From Cherax quadricarinatus (Eukaryota > Arthropoda > Malacostraca > Decapoda > Parastacidae), in assembly GCF_038502225.1 (NCBI RefSeq), contig NC_091369.1, forward strand, positions 7,355,581-7,419,580: a stretch of 64,000 nucleotides of DNA, written 5' to 3'. Each line of letters starts with the position of its first letter. Position 1 is the stretch's first letter. A program made the position numbers and the translations under genes. Positions 1 to 51,760 of the stretch are shown piece by piece. Under the pieces are notes generated by a model. That model had not been told where the DNA came from and searched no databases. It worked only from the letters and a program-made list of their open reading frames with translations.

Positions 1-2315
1 ATATACATACATACATATATAAGGCTGAACATTAAAATGTGTCTTATATATAAGGCTCTCGAGTGGTAAACAAACCCACAGATATCATCACTAATCACCA
101 AGTATCGTCAAGTAGCGACGCCAGATACTCTGAGATAACATTTTCCTGATATCCGTCTACAAATATTCTTTTGGTAACGGCATCTTAAACATTTTCCTAA
201 CATTCATCTACAAATGTTCTCTTGGTTACGTTATCCTAAGCATCTTTCTAATATTTGTCTAGAAAAGTTTCACTGCTAACAAAATCCTAAACATCTTAAC
301 ATTCGTCTACAAATGGTAACGACACTCTCAGCATCTTCCTAACATCCAGTTACATTTACACTTCATAATCATTATAAAAGCCAAGTCATACTGCTTTGGA
401 AGATGTAATTTGAATTATCCACTTGCCTAGTTTGGAAAGAGTTAGTGTATATAAATAATAAATTCTCAGGTAAAATGAAAAAATTTTCCCGATAAGAGCA
501 TAAACTCATTTCAAGACATAATTGTATTGAGATACACAGATTGACTAATGAGTAAACATGTTCTTGGTGGTTCTATCGCCCTGCAATAGAAGAAATTATC
601 CCATATCTCCTAACTACCACCGCTGCCCATTGACCAGAGCTTTTCCGGCAACACTGAAACAGATTCTTGTTGGATTTAGAAATTCACCATCGATGCATAC
701 TGGACTGGACACCACAGACGCAGCTTGCATTTCGCCAGGAGCCATTGGCTGCACCATTTTTGTGTAACGGCAGTATGCACCACCGTTTTCTGCTGCCTGT
801 CGCACCCCAGCTCTACAGTACCGCAGTCAACAACCCCCAGTCCGAGGGATGGAATCAAGGACACCACCACAGGGATGAAATCACGAACCCCAACACAGAG
901 ACAACTTTCAGATCCAGCACGATTCTTGAGACGAGCCATTGAGCGGATCAACATATGATTACCATAAGACACCAACCAAACCAGTGCTTTCTGAACGCGT
1001 ACGGAACATAAAGCTCCTGGGTATTGAAAGGTATTCAGGTCTGGCCCGAGAAAAGGACGTGTTGCTTCGATTCCTTAGGTCAATTGCCCTCACCAGCAAA
1101 ATTAAATACCGCGTTGAAGCAACGCGATGTTTAATTTTGTTATGTGTTGAGAAACTTGTAGTAGCTCTGTGTTACAAATCTACGGAGATGCACTGTAATG
1201 CCTGTCTGATTTTTATCAACAAACCAGTGTTATTACTTTCTGACCACTCTTTTATGTTACAGTAATTTATTTTGACGTCAGTAGAACAAGACTACAAGGT
1301 GTTTGATAAGACTAAAGAGGTGAGGTTAGATTAGACTCAGGTGTCCAGTTGCTATCATAGTGATAAGATGAGATAACCGAATTAAGGAACAAGTGAAGTA
1401 CTGTACACTGTCATGTGGCGATTAGGAGAATGTTATCTTGCCTAGAGCTGCATGTCAGTCCACACATGCGTATTATACGTACACGCGCGCGAGTATATAT
1501 GCAAATTTAATTCCCGCATAGAAAAAAAATAGGCTAAAAGCCTATGATTTCTAACTGTTTAATCGATGATGATGTGTTTCCCCTGCCAGACGTTACCCTT
1601 CAGTTTATATTATTTACTTATTGGCGGTTATCTGTATAAAAAACTAAATTAATTACTGATAAGATAACCTAACCTAACCTATTCCGAAATGCATTTGCAT
1701 ACTAGTGTTTTTTTGTGCCAAACACTTGTTTTAATCTACGTAAACTACACTGTTTGTACAGCGTAAGATAAATATAAATCTGAATTTGAATTTATCTAAC
1801 TTAACTTTACCTAACCAAAACAAACCTAGAATAATATTTAATTTTGGTCTTGTTTTAGCTCATGTCAAATCTGATACATTGCAACAGGCTAGAAAACAAA
1901 CTGGTTGTTTGGAGGACGGGTAGAAATAGTAAGATAAATAATTCATGTTCAGGTATATTTAATCTGCCTATGTATGTATTTTGTATATCAAGTTCTAAAT
2001 AAAATATATAACAAATTTCAACTGTTTAATCTTAAAATATTTTGTGCATGTGTATGACTCCAATGAAAATATTTTATAAGTTATGAAGCTGTGATTTGTT
2101 TGTCACGTCGATCGTTTCCCACCCAAGTAATGTGACCTCAAAAAGAGGAAAGACATTCACCATCATTTATTCAACAGCTCTTTTGCCAGAACCGCATGGG
2201 TATCAAGATTCAATTTATTGCATTTAAAAAAAAATGCTCTAAACCCATACAGCCACAGTTAAAATGATCCCTGTGATTACTGTACATAGTGAAACTGATG
2301 TATTTTTTTTTGAAG
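1..2315. other. Upstream region with no supported exon
   Basis: No exon could be supported here. Bases about 160-350 hold four degenerate copies of a unit of roughly 60 bases (core 'cctaacattcatctacaaat'). Bases 1097-1139 form an imperfect hairpin. Short open frames exist between 558 and 1265 but resemble no family and overlap on both strands. The signal-peptide exon expected for the carboxypeptidase was not recognised here; it may lie to the left of the window or be too short to see. Confidence 0.5.
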
Positions 2316-13261
<10,946 letters not shown>

Positions 13262-13291
13262 CTCTCAAAACTTTTACTTCTGTAATGTCTG

Positions 13292-13297
13292 AATAAA
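13292..13297 (+). terminator. Poly(A) signal AATAAA of the carboxypeptidase gene
   Basis: AATAAA lies 31 bases after the stop codon, in 'tctgaataaaagtcacaat', giving a very short 3' UTR. Not tested against transcripts; other AATAAA motifs occur later. Confidence 0.6.
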
Positions 13298-15038
13298 AGT
13301 CACAATACCTTGACTGGAACAATTCACAAATAACCAGGCAGTTTTTTTTTAAGCTAGATAACTAAGTTTAACTCGGGTGTTCAGTGGATTTGCATTCAAT
13401 CATACAAGTGCAATTTTATTCATAATTATGCTAAATTTTTAAGTTGGGAAGGCATTTTGGCTTTTCAGTCGTTCCTCTGCCCAGTCATGAATTGAATTTA
13501 TTTTTAAATCGTTTTTGTTACCTGCCGTTGTTCACTGTTAAATAGAAAATTTGTATAATGTTAAAAGAATACAATAAAACAAATAAGAAAACACGAAGGG
13601 GTAAATAATAACATACAAACTATAAATCATAACATTTGATTTAATATGTGATCAAACTAAGGTGTTGTATATAAGTTTCTGGATGGGTATGTAGGTTTTA
13701 ATGTCCTCAGTACAAGTCTAAGTGTGTACATGTCACAAAATAAACATTCCAATTTATAGTAAGTAAGGAATATATGGTGACTACTGTTCTCTAAAATTTC
13801 TCTACAATGCCTTCAAAATAAACAAAAAATTCTTTAGAATTCGCCCAAAAGCAGATTTATAAAGTGAATACTGTACCATAAATAAAATTTCAAAGTACAT
13901 CAAAATATTCCACAAAATTTCTATTTATAAATTTTAAATTCAAATTATACAAAGTAAATTAAATAAATTAAATATATTCTATAAAAATATTTTTTTTCTG
14001 GATTTGATATATATGTACGTATAACTACATTTGATGCATAAATAATGATTTTAGCAACCTGTAAGCAAACAAAATAATAATTTTAACATTTTCATAGTCC
14101 AAAAGTGAAAAAACGATTATGGATATCAAATCATGTCTATATTATCATGGATAGAGCATTTAACAAATCAGTTTTATAATATCTCCATTGTTAGGTAAAA
14201 AAAAAGTTATAAACTTGAAAATCTTCGACATAAAATATATGACAAATGTGTGGGTCTATAATCAGAGATGAAAGAATGAATGTTGCTTGTATAATTGCTT
14301 ATTTTATTCGCCTTTCATTTCGAATTTTTAGTCCTGGAATGAGTGATAGTGGTGGTGGTAGTAGTAGTAGTAGTAATGGTGGTGGTTGTGGTGGTGTTAG
14401 TGGCAGTGGTGGTGGTTGGTTGTAGGGGAGACCCTGAGAAGAATGTTGCTGAACGTGTGGTGGCTATAAAGAAAGGCTACTCCTCCAGCTTTACACACAA
14501 ACACAAATAAAGTTTTGACCTTCAAATAACAAAATCTCCAACACACTAAAAGAAAATTGAAAGAGGTTATTTATATTTTGACTGGACACCCTTCGTAACC
14601 GATCGTTCAGTCCAGATATTCACCACTGCAGCTACCTTTATAAGCATATGTTTTCTACTAAAATAAACTGTGGCAGTCTTGGAAACCAGATTCTTTAAAT
14701 TATAAACGTGAGAATATATTTTATTAACTGCACATTGACAGAGACAACCAGAAGATTGTAGAGAAACTCATGTTTCACTGGATATGCTGACACGTTGTTT
14801 TGCGAAAATGGTACATTTGCAGGAGATACCTCCTAGATATCAAATAGGCTAAAAAATAAATTGGTTGCGAAAAAAATCAAGTCTGTTTGATGGGCTTAGT
14901 GATTCCATGTAGTGAAAATCTGACAAGAGAGAGATCCTAGAAATCAAATAGGTTGGAAGATTAACTGACTCAGGAGAAACCTCTTACCTGTATCGACACC
15001 TTCCTTGTGAAAATGGGACCCCCCCCCAGTAGGAGAAA
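13298..15038. other. AT-rich intergenic space between convergent genes
   Basis: No exon seen. A purine/pyrimidine-biased GGT/AGT simple repeat occupies 14345-14430. Several AATAAA motifs exist on the minus strand, for example at 14303-14308 and 14720-14725, and could serve the SHOC1-like gene. A block near 14836 ('atatcaaataggctaaaaaa') is repeated near 14940 and 15035, so the stop codon of the minus-strand gene lies in a locally duplicated segment. Confidence 0.5.
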
Positions 15039-41840
<26,802 letters not shown>

Positions 41841-42177
41841 CTGGAGAGTGAAGAGACATTAATAACAGCTAAGCATCAACGATGGATCAGCAGTATTATT
41901 ATTAATAGTATATCCAGAGAGAGAGAGAAAGAAAGAAAAACAGCAGTGAGAGCTGACGTTAGGTACTAGATAGTGCGCCTGATACTCATTAAAAATATGA
42001 CAATAAGTAGAGATGTAATAATTGTATCAAATATATAGGAGAGAGGTAATAATTGCATAAAATATATAAGAGAGAGGTAATAATTGTATAAAATATATAA
42101 TATTTTTGAAAAAAATTCTATAGGACTATAAACGTGAAATATCTTTGAGAGGTGAAGTGTGTTGACCAGGTAGAGTG

Positions 42178-42717
42178 GAGACCTCGTTCTAACACGCCTC
42201 ACACTGAGACCTCGTTCTAACACGCCTCACACTGAGACCTCGTGCTAACACGCCTCACACTGAGACCTCGTTCTAACACGCCTCACACTGACACCTCGTT
42301 CTAACACGCCTCACACTGAGACCTCGTTCTAACACGCCTCACACTGAGACCTCGTTCTAACACGCCTCACACTGACACCTCGTTCTAACACGCCTCACAC
42401 TGAGACCTCGTTCTAACACGCCTCACACTGAGACCTCGTTCTAACACGCCTCACACTGAGACCTCGTTCTAACATGCCTCACACTGAGACCTCGTTCTAA
42501 CACGCCTCACACTGAGACCTCGTTCTAACACGCCTCACACTGAGACCTCGTTCTAACACGCCTCACACTGAGACCTCGTTCTAACACGACTCACACTGAG
42601 ACCTCGTTCTAACACGCCTCACACTGACACCTCGTTCTAACACGCCTAACACTGAGACCTCGTTCTAACACGCCTAACACTGAGACCTCGTTCTAACACG
42701 CCTCACACTGAGACCTC
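42178..42717. repeat. 28-bp minisatellite, about 19 copies
   Basis: Unit 'gagacctcgttctaacacgc' plus 'ctcacact'. Variants gacac/gagac and ctcac/ctaac are mixed. In the large SHOC1-like intron (or upstream of the gene if exon 52906 is not real). Confidence 0.95.
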
Positions 42718-42889
42718 AATCCCTTTGCTAAACCTAAACACAAGTCTAACATGTTTTTTCTCTATGTATTTGTAATTGTCTTAATAAATGACAGTAGTAT
42801 CAGAAGTAGCGGTAATATTAACAATAGTAGTACCAGTAGTTGTTGTAGTAGTAGTGAAAGTAATAGTATATTTAGAAAGATGCCGAGGC

Positions 42890-45487
42890 ACCCAGTATAA
42901 CTATGTAGATACACCGAGTATAACTATGTAGATACACCGAGTATAACTATGTAGATACACCGAGTATAACTATGTAGATACACCAAGTATAACTATGTAG
43001 ATACACCGAGTATAACTATGTAGATACACCAAGTATAACTATGTAGATACACCGAGTATAACTATGTAGATACACCGAGTATAACTATGTAGATACAACG
43101 AGTATAACTATGTAGATACACCAAGTATAACTATGTAGATACACCGAGTATAACTATGTAGATACACCAAGTATAACTATGTAGATACACCAAGTATAAC
43201 TATGTAGATACACCGAGTATAACTATGTAGATACACCGAGTATAACTATGTAGATACACCGAGTATAACTATGTAGATACACCAAGTATAACTATGTAGA
43301 TACACCGAGTATAACTATGTAGATACACCAAGTATAACTATGTAGATACACCGAGTATAACTATGTAGATACACCAAGTATAACTATGTAGATACACCAA
43401 GTATAACTATGTAGATACACCGAGTATAACTATGTAGATACACCGAGTATAAATATGTAGATACACCGAGTATAACTATGTAGATACACCAAGTATAACT
43501 ATGTAGATACACCGAGTATAACTATGTAGATACACCAAGTATAACTATGTAGATACACCGAGTATAACTATGTAGATACACCGAGTATAACTATGTAGAT
43601 ACAACGAGTATAACTATGTAGATACACCAAGTATAACTATGTAGATACACCGAGTATAACTATGTAGATACACCAAGTATAACTATGTAGATACACCAAG
43701 TATAACTATGTAGATACACCGAGTATAACTATGTAGATACACCGAGTATAACTATGTAGATACACCGAGTATAACTATGTAGATACACCAAGTATAACTA
43801 TGTAGATACACCGAGTATAACTATGTAGATACACCAAGTATAACTATGTAGATACACCGAGTATAACTATGTAGATACACCGAGTATAACTATGTAGATA
43901 CAACGAGTATAACTATGTAGATACACCAAGTATAACTATGTAGATACACCGAGTATAACTATGTAGATACACCAAGTATAACTATGTAGATACACCAAGT
44001 ATAACTATGTAGATACACCAAGTATAACTATGTAGATACACCAAGTATAACTATGTAGATACACCAAGTATAACTATGTAGATACACCGAGTATAACTAT
44101 GTAGATACACCAAGTATAACTATGTAGATACACCAAGTATAACTATGTAGATACACCAAGTATAACTATGTAGATACATCGAGTATAACTATGTAGATAC
44201 ACCAAGTATAACTATGTAGATACACCGAGTATAACTATGTAGATACACCGAGTATAACTATGTAGATACAACGAGTATAACTATGTAGATACACCAAGTA
44301 TAACTATGTAGATACACCGAGTATAACTATGTAGATACACCAAGTATAACTATGTAGATACACCAAGTATAACTATGTAGATACACCAAGTATAACTATG
44401 TAGATACACCAAGTATAACTATGTAGATACACCAAGTATAACTATGTAGATACACCGAGTATAACTATGTAGATACACCAAGTATAACTATGTAGATACA
44501 CCAAGTATAACTATGTAGATACACCAAGTATAACTATGTAGATACATCGAGTATAACTATGTAGATACACCAAGTATAACTATGTAGATACACCGAGTAT
44601 AACTATGTAGATACACCAAGTACAACTATGTAGATACACCGAGTATAACTATGTAGATACACCAAGTATAACTATGTAGATACACCAAGTATAACTATGT
44701 AGATACACCAAGTATAACTATGTAGATACACCAAGTATAACTATGTAGATACACCGAGTATAACTATGTAGATACACCAAGTATAACTATGTAGATACAC
44801 CGAGTATAACTATGTAGATACACCAAGTATAACTATGTAGATACACCAAGTATAACTATGTAGATACACCGAGTATAACTATGTAGATAAACCAAGTATA
44901 ACTATGTAGATACACCGGGTATAACTATGTAGATACACCGAGTATAACTATGTAGATACACCAAGTATAACTATGTAGATACACCAAGTATAACTATGTA
45001 GATACACCGAGTATAACTATGTAGATACACCGAGTATAACTATGTAGATACACCAAGTATAACTATGTAGATACACCAAGTATAACTATGTAGATACACC
45101 GAGTATAACTATGTAGATACACCAAGTATAACTATGTAGATACACCAAGTATAACTATGCAGATACACCGAGTATAACTATGTAGATACACCGAGAATAA
45201 CTATGTAGATACCCCAAGTATAACTATGTAGATACACCAAGTATAACTATGTAGATACACCAAGTATAACTATGTAGATACACCAAGTATAACTATGTAG
45301 ATACACCAAGTATAACTATGTAGATACACCAAGTATAACTATGTAGATACACCAAGTATAACTATGTAGATACACCAAGTATAACTATGTAGATACACCA
45401 AGTATAACTATGTAGATACACCAAGTATAACTATGTAGATACACCAAGTATAACTATGTATATACACCAAGTATAACTATGTAGATA
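42890..45487. repeat. 23-bp minisatellite of about 113 copies with higher-order structure
   Basis: 2.6 kb of the unit 'caccgagtataactatgtag' plus 'ata'. Two main variants (cgag, caag) alternate; rare variants are 'acaacgag' at 43095, 43601, 43900, 44268 and 'acatcgag' at 44176 and 44544. The spacing 368 = 16 x 23 occurs twice, which indicates block duplication of 16 units. No stop-free frame of note and no flanking gene. Confidence 0.97.
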
Positions 45488-45843
45488 AATTTACAAGATT
45501 AACCAACGCTAATCTCAAAGTCCGGAAGGGATGGGAAGGGGGGGGTCACAGAGCGCCTGGGAAATGGGAGTTAATCAAGTTTGATCCGAGAAAGGGCAGG
45601 GCAGCTCCAATTATTTGGATCAAAAGACCGCCTGCGTCAAAGCCCCCCTCCACCACTACAGGGGAGTCATTGTAATATATCCGACCTCTGCTTACGACCC
45701 CTCAACGGAGCTTCCTTGATGCCGATGAGTGGGGGGGGGGGCTCTGGATCTAAGGAACTGGACTTTTCCATGAATCGAATCTGAATATCTACCATTTATC
45801 CCTTAGCTGTATGACCCCTAAATGTTTGGCGTTCCCAATTAAT

Positions 45844-45927
<84 letters not shown>

Positions 45928-46186
45928 TGGTCAAGAAAACAGACTGAAGTTGGGTGGTTAATAAGGTTTACATCCTATCTACTACACGAATCATTAAAGT
46001 TATATGTCACCTGTTCACCCCCCCCCCAGTCAACAATACTTTAATACCTAAAGTAAGGATTAAAGTTATCTCTACGTGTATATACACCGAAAGGCCTACA
46101 CCTGTGTATAGAGACTGAAAGACATACACTTCACGAAGTATATGAAATGAAGTCTGTTCCAACTCGTTTATGCTGAAAATGGTATA

Positions 46187-46370
46187 AACTGCGAACATGT
46201 TGAAGAATAAGACACATGTGCAACAGCTGGGTATCTTTACTGATGAAACTGCGAACATGTTGAAGAATAAGACACATGTGCAACAGCTGGGTATCTTTAC
46301 TGATGAAATGTTTCATCAATAAAGATACCCAACTTTTGCACATGTGTCTTAATATTTAACTTGTTTATGA
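46187..46370. repeat. Tandem duplication of 61 bases in a MITE-like unit
   Basis: Segment 'aaactgcgaacatgttgaag' to 'tatctttactgatg' occurs twice in direct order, then its reverse complement 'aaagatacccaacttttgca' follows. Same family as the MITE-like repeats above. Confidence 0.8.
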
Positions 46371-47397
46371 TCCCTATACTAGACAATTCCAAGGGCGGTG
46401 CCTTGATTCTGGTGAAGGACTCTTGATCCAATGAACTGGAGCTACCTTCTCTCTTGCATAGACCTTTAGGGAACAAGATTCAAACCAGCAGGAAAATATT
46501 CAAAGGTAGGTAATCTGACTTCATTTGTGGAAGGGGAAGGGTGAATCCATTTCCCTGGCTGAAGAGCCCTTCACCAGCGTCTTGGAGGGTGAATGCTGTG
46601 ACACTATCGGTCCGTGTGGGTCATTCAGTGAAGCGTGTGGTGGAGGCTCAATACTCCGTCCACTAATCGCATAGCACATGGTATGGGAACAAAGAATCAG
46701 CTCCTGGGTCGAGGCATTGCTTGCCGATAGACAATAAAATGACAGGCAATAGATGGATAAGCAATAGATAGAAAACAAATGGCTAGGGGAACCGAGTTTA
46801 CAAGCACTGAAAGATTTTTTAACGGTGACTAATCACAAGCAGCGCTACACAAGATTCATTGTTCATTGATAAGCTGATTGTTCTTGACAGTATACCTAAC
46901 TCACTTATAAGATAAGCTACATTAGTACGTTTGCCGTACACACAAAGTCAAATAAATTCTGAGGAAACCAGGAAGCTTCAGAGTGACGAGTTATTGTTGT
47001 GGAGGGAGCAGCGGCAAATCAGTAAGGGCAACTGCAACGCACCATTCCAGTGAAAAGAAAACAAACGCCACACCTAAAACTAAAAAATACAGAACTTAAC
47101 AAATCATATGAGAGGAAGACTTAAAGGAGTTCTACCTGCCAGAAATCTGAAGCTAAGATTCCGGTGCTTAAGTGTCTTATATTGAAATATCAATATAATT
47201 AATAAGAGTGATATATCTAGAATTACAATTAAGAGACGTTCCAATGTTAAACTACAACTCTATCGTTCGCAATGAACATATTAAATTAATAAAGAACTCG
47301 CAGAAATTTATTGAAATTGCAGAACGATTATAAGAAAGTACTATTACCGGTGGAGCGGTTGTGCTGGTGATGATGATGGAGGGGGGTGCATTGGCGA

Positions 47398-47600
47398 TGT
47401 ATATATATGTATATATGTATATATATATGTATATATGTATACATATATGTATATATATTTATGTGTATATATATATTTATATATATATGTATATATGTAT
47501 ATATATATATATATATAAATATATATATGTACATATATTTATGTATATATATATATTATATATATATGTATATATGTATATATATATATATATATATATA
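47398..47600. repeat. Imperfect (TA/TATG)n microsatellite
   Basis: TA with frequent TG and TATG interruptions. Frames through it are not genes. Confidence 0.92.
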
Positions 47601-48765
47601 AACACCGTTGCTATATTTTATATGACAGCTGGAATAAAAGCTAAAAGGTAGGTATGTTTCCCTGTCATATTCCATGACGCAGGACGGTCACATACAAAGT
47701 GTTGAAATGTGTCAGCCTGAGCTAGGAGACTATTCAGTAGGGCAATGAAGATATCCAGTATTCCAATAAGAGTTCATCAGCCTCAGAAGCTTCAAACGTT
47801 TTACTATCGCTTGGGAATTTCTATGTACAGGAGAAATATAATATTTATGAAGATATCTCCATCATCCCAGAGCAGCACCAAGAGAAATTATACATAGGAG
47901 TCAGAAGGGGGCGAGAAAGGAATTTGATGTCATAATACTTGTTACAATATCTAACTGTAAAGAGAGGAGATAGAAAAAGATGGAAGAGGAAATTGGATGA
48001 GATAGTGCATCTAAGTACATGTACTTTAGTACACAACAATCTACATTCATCATAAGTCGATGAATAAAAATAGCGATAGCCTCGTAATTTTTGTTAACAA
48101 TATAAAAGTGGACACAAGTCATCATCAGAGGGTTCTGATTTCTATATGATAGTTACATACGCTCATAGCTGTCCCAGTAAATGAATATTTATAATTACAC
48201 ACTTCTACACATCCAAAATGCACCTAGTACCATCTTCACATATGTCGTGGTATATGGGAGCAGATATTTCTGATCTGTGCTTGGCCATAACAATATGTTA
48301 TTGTGAAAACACCTGTGTACTCTGCTCTCACTGCACACACATATATATATATACATTATATATGTTCAATAATAACCCACATTAAGACCGAAACACAGAA
48401 GATTAATTGATCTGTATATTTCGACCCCCCTCCCCAATTAATCTTCTACGTTTGTCTCCATTTGGGTTATTACTGAGCACTGACAAGTGTTCATTACACT
48501 TTAGTAATATATATTTATGGTAATGTAAAAATTAATAATTTTATATCAAGAGAACTTTAGAAAACTTACCCAACCTTATTATAACAAACGCAATTTAATT
48601 AAGCCTAATCGAAATATATATTTTAGATTAGTTTACAAGAATTCAATAATAAACAAACACAATGAAATATTTTTTTTGTTAGGTTTAGAATGATATTTGC
48701 CTTATTTGACAAGAAGAGCGTTGCTATTAAAGCCGAAATCGCAAGTTTAACCTATCCGGCACGAC

Positions 48766-48769
<4 letters not shown>
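47601..48769. other. Gene-free AT-rich stretch
   Basis: No exon and no recognised element. A short inverted pair 'aagattaattgatctgtata' with 'aattaatcttctacgtttg' lies at 48400-48460. Bases 48500-48770 resemble the segment at 37440-37680 in inverted orientation (motif 'aaacttaccca/ttattagg'). Confidence 0.4.

Positions 48770-48857
<88 letters not shown>
48770..48857. repeat. (TA)n microsatellite
   Basis: About 88 bases of TA. Confidence 0.95.
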
Positions 48858-48860
<3 letters not shown>

Positions 48861-49457
48861 TACATATTCAGTATTCATTTGTATACATACAACTTGGGAC
48901 ATCACTACGCTACTAATGATGCTGACAAATCCAATGTGGACAATGAGGATATCCTCAAACACTCCAGAGGTTTTGGTGGATGGGATGGTGGTGGGGGGGG
49001 GGTGGATCGGGGTAAGGTGCTGTGGAGAACTGATAGATAAGGGTGTAGATATTTGTCAGTATTGTGGGTAGGGTGTGCAGGACAAGACCTCATCCAGTGT
49101 AGTGCATATATCTCACCAAATCCTACTCACCTATATAGGCTGCCTCCTGCTGTGTACACACCTCTTTACCATCCCTATATTTTTTTGTACTGACTACTGC
49201 TGTTTCATGTGCGAAACCTTACCTTATATACGGGTCTTACCCAAATAAATATTTCATGCACCTTTACGCATGTATTATATATGTAAACATTCCCTGACCC
49301 TGTACCGGTATCTCACCTACATGTACATTTCCCACATCATTACACGCATCCTATCTATATAAAAAAAATTCCCGCCTCATTATACGTGTCCTAAGTCTCG
49401 CATCTTGAACTACCACATCTTAAAAGTAAGTTTCACAGGCTTACATGAACACCGAGG

Positions 49458-51600
49458 TGTGTGTGTGTGTGTGTGTGTGTGTACTCACCTAGTTGGGGTT
49501 GCAGGGGTCGATTCATAGCTCCTGGCCCCGCCTCTTCACTGGCCGCTACTGGGTCACTCTTCCTGCTTCATGTGCTTATCATACCTCTTCTTAAAGCTAT
49601 GTATGGATCCTGCCTCCACTACATCACTTCCCAGACTATTCCACTTCCTGACAACTCTGTGACTGAAGAAATACTTCTTAACGTTCCTGTGATTCATCTG
49701 AGTCTTCAACTTCCAACTGTGACCCTTTGTTGCTGTGTCCCATCTCTGGAACATCCTGTCTCTATCCAACTTGTTGATTCCTCTCAGTATTTTATAAGTT
49801 GTTATCATATCCCCCTATCTCTCTTGTCCTCCAGTGTCGTCAGGTCGATCTCCCTTAATCTTTCCTCGTACGATATACCCCTTTGCTCCGGGACTAGTCT
49901 TGTTGCAAATCTTTGCACTTTCTCTAGCTTCTTTACATGCTTGGCTAGGTGTGGGTTCCAAACTGGTGATGTATACTCCAATATGGGCCTGATGTACACA
50001 GTGTACAGGGCCCTGAACGAGTCCTTATTAAGATGTCGGAATGCTGTTCTTAGGTTCGCTAGGCGCCCGTATGCTGCAGCCAGTTATTTGGTTGTGTGCC
50101 TCAGGAGATGTGCCCGGTGTTATACTCACCCCAAGATCCTTTTCCTTGAGTGAGATTTGAAGTCTCTGGCCCCCTAGAGTGTACTCCGTCTGCGGTCTTC
50201 TTTGCCCTTCCCAATCTTCATGACTTTGCATTTGGTGGGGTTAAACTCCAGAAGCCAGTTGCTGGACCATGCCTGCAGCCTCTCCAGATCCCTGACTTCT
50301 CATCATCTTCACATCATCTGCAAACAGGGACACTTCGGAGTCTATTCCTTCAGTCATGTCGTTCACAAATACCAGAAATAGCACCGGTTCTAAGACTGAC
50401 CCCTGTGGAACCCCGCTCGTTACAGGTGCCCACTCTGACACCTCACCACGCACCATGACTCGCTGTTGTCTTCCTGACAGGTATTCCCTGATCCACTGTA
50501 GCGCCTTCCCTGTTATCCCTGCCTGGTCCCCCAGCTTTTGCACTAATCTCTTGTGTGGAACTGTGTCAAACGCCTTCTTACAGTCCAAGAAATGCAATCT
50601 ACCCACCCCTCTCTCACTTGTCTTACTGCTGTCACCCTGTCATAGAGCTCCAGTAGGTTTATGACCAGGATTTTCCGTCCCTGACACCGTGCTGGCTTCG
50701 TTGATGAGCTCGTTCCTTTCTAGGTGCTCCACCACTCTTCTGATAATCTTCTCCATTATTCTGTATACTATACATGTTAATGACACTGGTCTGTAGTTTA
50801 ATGCTTCATGTCTGTCTCCTTTATTTAAAAATCGGGACTACATTTGCTGTCTTCCATACCTCAGGTAGTCGCCCTGTTTCGACAGATGTGTTGAAGATTG
50901 TTGTTAGTGGTACACATATCGCCTCTGCTCCCTCTGTCAGGACCCATGGAGAGATGATATATGGCCCCATCGCCTTTGAGGTTTCTAGCTCGCTTAGCAG
51001 CCTCTTCACTTCTCGGTTGCATGTATTGTGTCCAATACTTGATGGTGAACCCCGTCTCTCTGTCTTTCTGGAGTCCTTTCTGTCTCCACTGTGAACACTT
51101 TGAATCTCATGTGGAGCACTTCACATACTTCGCGGTAGTTTTTGGTGATCTCTCCTCCTCAGCCTGATTACCTGGTCCTTTACTGTTGCTTTCCTCCTGA
51201 GTTATGGATGAGTGGAACAAACTCTCGAGTACAGTTATTCAGGCTAAAACGTTGTGTAGTTTTAAAAATAGGTTAGATAAATACATGAGTGGGTGTGGGT
51301 GGGTGTGAGTTGGACCTGACTAGCTTGTGCTGCTGGGTCTGGTGCAGTGCTCCATCCTTGAGTGGAGGTGACCAGACTGGGTGGGTCATTGAGCTAATCC
51401 GGGGGGGGGTCATTGGTCTAATCCGGGGGGAAGACACATGGACCTGCTCCACATGGGCCAGTAGGCCTGTTGTAGTGTTCCCTCTTTCTTATGTTCTTAC
51501 GTTCCTGATGTGGCTGTACAACAGCTTCGGGTCAGATCTGCCTTTCGCTGTTATGACATTTTCACATTGTCGTTGGGCAATATTCGCTATTCTTTCACAG
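49458..51600 (-). mobile_element. Third LINE family, degenerate RT with nested insertion
   Basis: Minus-strand pieces in order: KRLLSELETSKAMGPYIISP (51009-50821), DCKKAFDTVPHKRLVQKLG and TSGVPQGSVLEPVLFLVFVN and EVSLFADDVKM (50606-50241), YIRPILEYTSPVWNPHLAKH (49999-49805), HRVVRKWNSLGSDVVEAGSI (49660-49554). Several frameshifts and stops. It ends with a CA/GT tail at 49458-49482. A plus-strand LINE tail is nested at about 51193-51500. Confidence 0.82.
51193..51500 (+). mobile_element. LINE 3' end nested inside another LINE
   Basis: Encodes WNKLSSTVIQAKTLCSFKNR and ends 'ccagtaggcctgttgtagtg'. The sequence on both sides continues the minus-strand LINE, so this is a later insertion. The same tail appears as scraps at 56085-56180 and 58110-58160. 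Confidence 0.65.
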
Positions 51601-51612
51601 TGGTTGTTCTGC

Positions 51613-51708
<96 letters not shown>

Positions 51709-51760
51709 CAACCACTGTGAAAGAATAGCGAAATTCCAAGCGCTTTTTCGACTTCTCACG
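51575..51760. repeat. (TA)n flanked by inverted arms of a Penelope-like terminal repeat
   Basis: Left 'gctattctttcacagtggtt' and right 'aaccactgtgaaagaatagc' are complementary arms around TA at 51616-51703. The right arm continues 'gaaattccaagcgcttttt', as at 4131-4190. Confidence 0.8.

Noticed and set aside
939..1265. 108-codon plus-strand frame
   Set aside because: No recognisable motif, overlaps a hairpin, and does not connect in phase to the carboxypeptidase.
1660..1682. Telomere-like CCTAA repeats
   Set aside because: Only three units, inside a chromosome-like gene region; similar short runs occur at 39985 and 62340 in a dispersed repeat.
2264..2315. In-frame ATG as the start of the carboxypeptidase
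   Set aside because: Adds only 17 residues with no signal peptide and runs through the pyrimidine tract of the acceptor.
42178..45487. Regular short repeats resembling a CRISPR array
   Set aside because: Units are contiguous without unique spacers, the genome is eukaryotic and no cas genes are present.
47845..48125. Minus-strand frames of 64-74 codons
   Set aside because: No homology, low complexity AT-rich sequence, overlapping frames on one strand.
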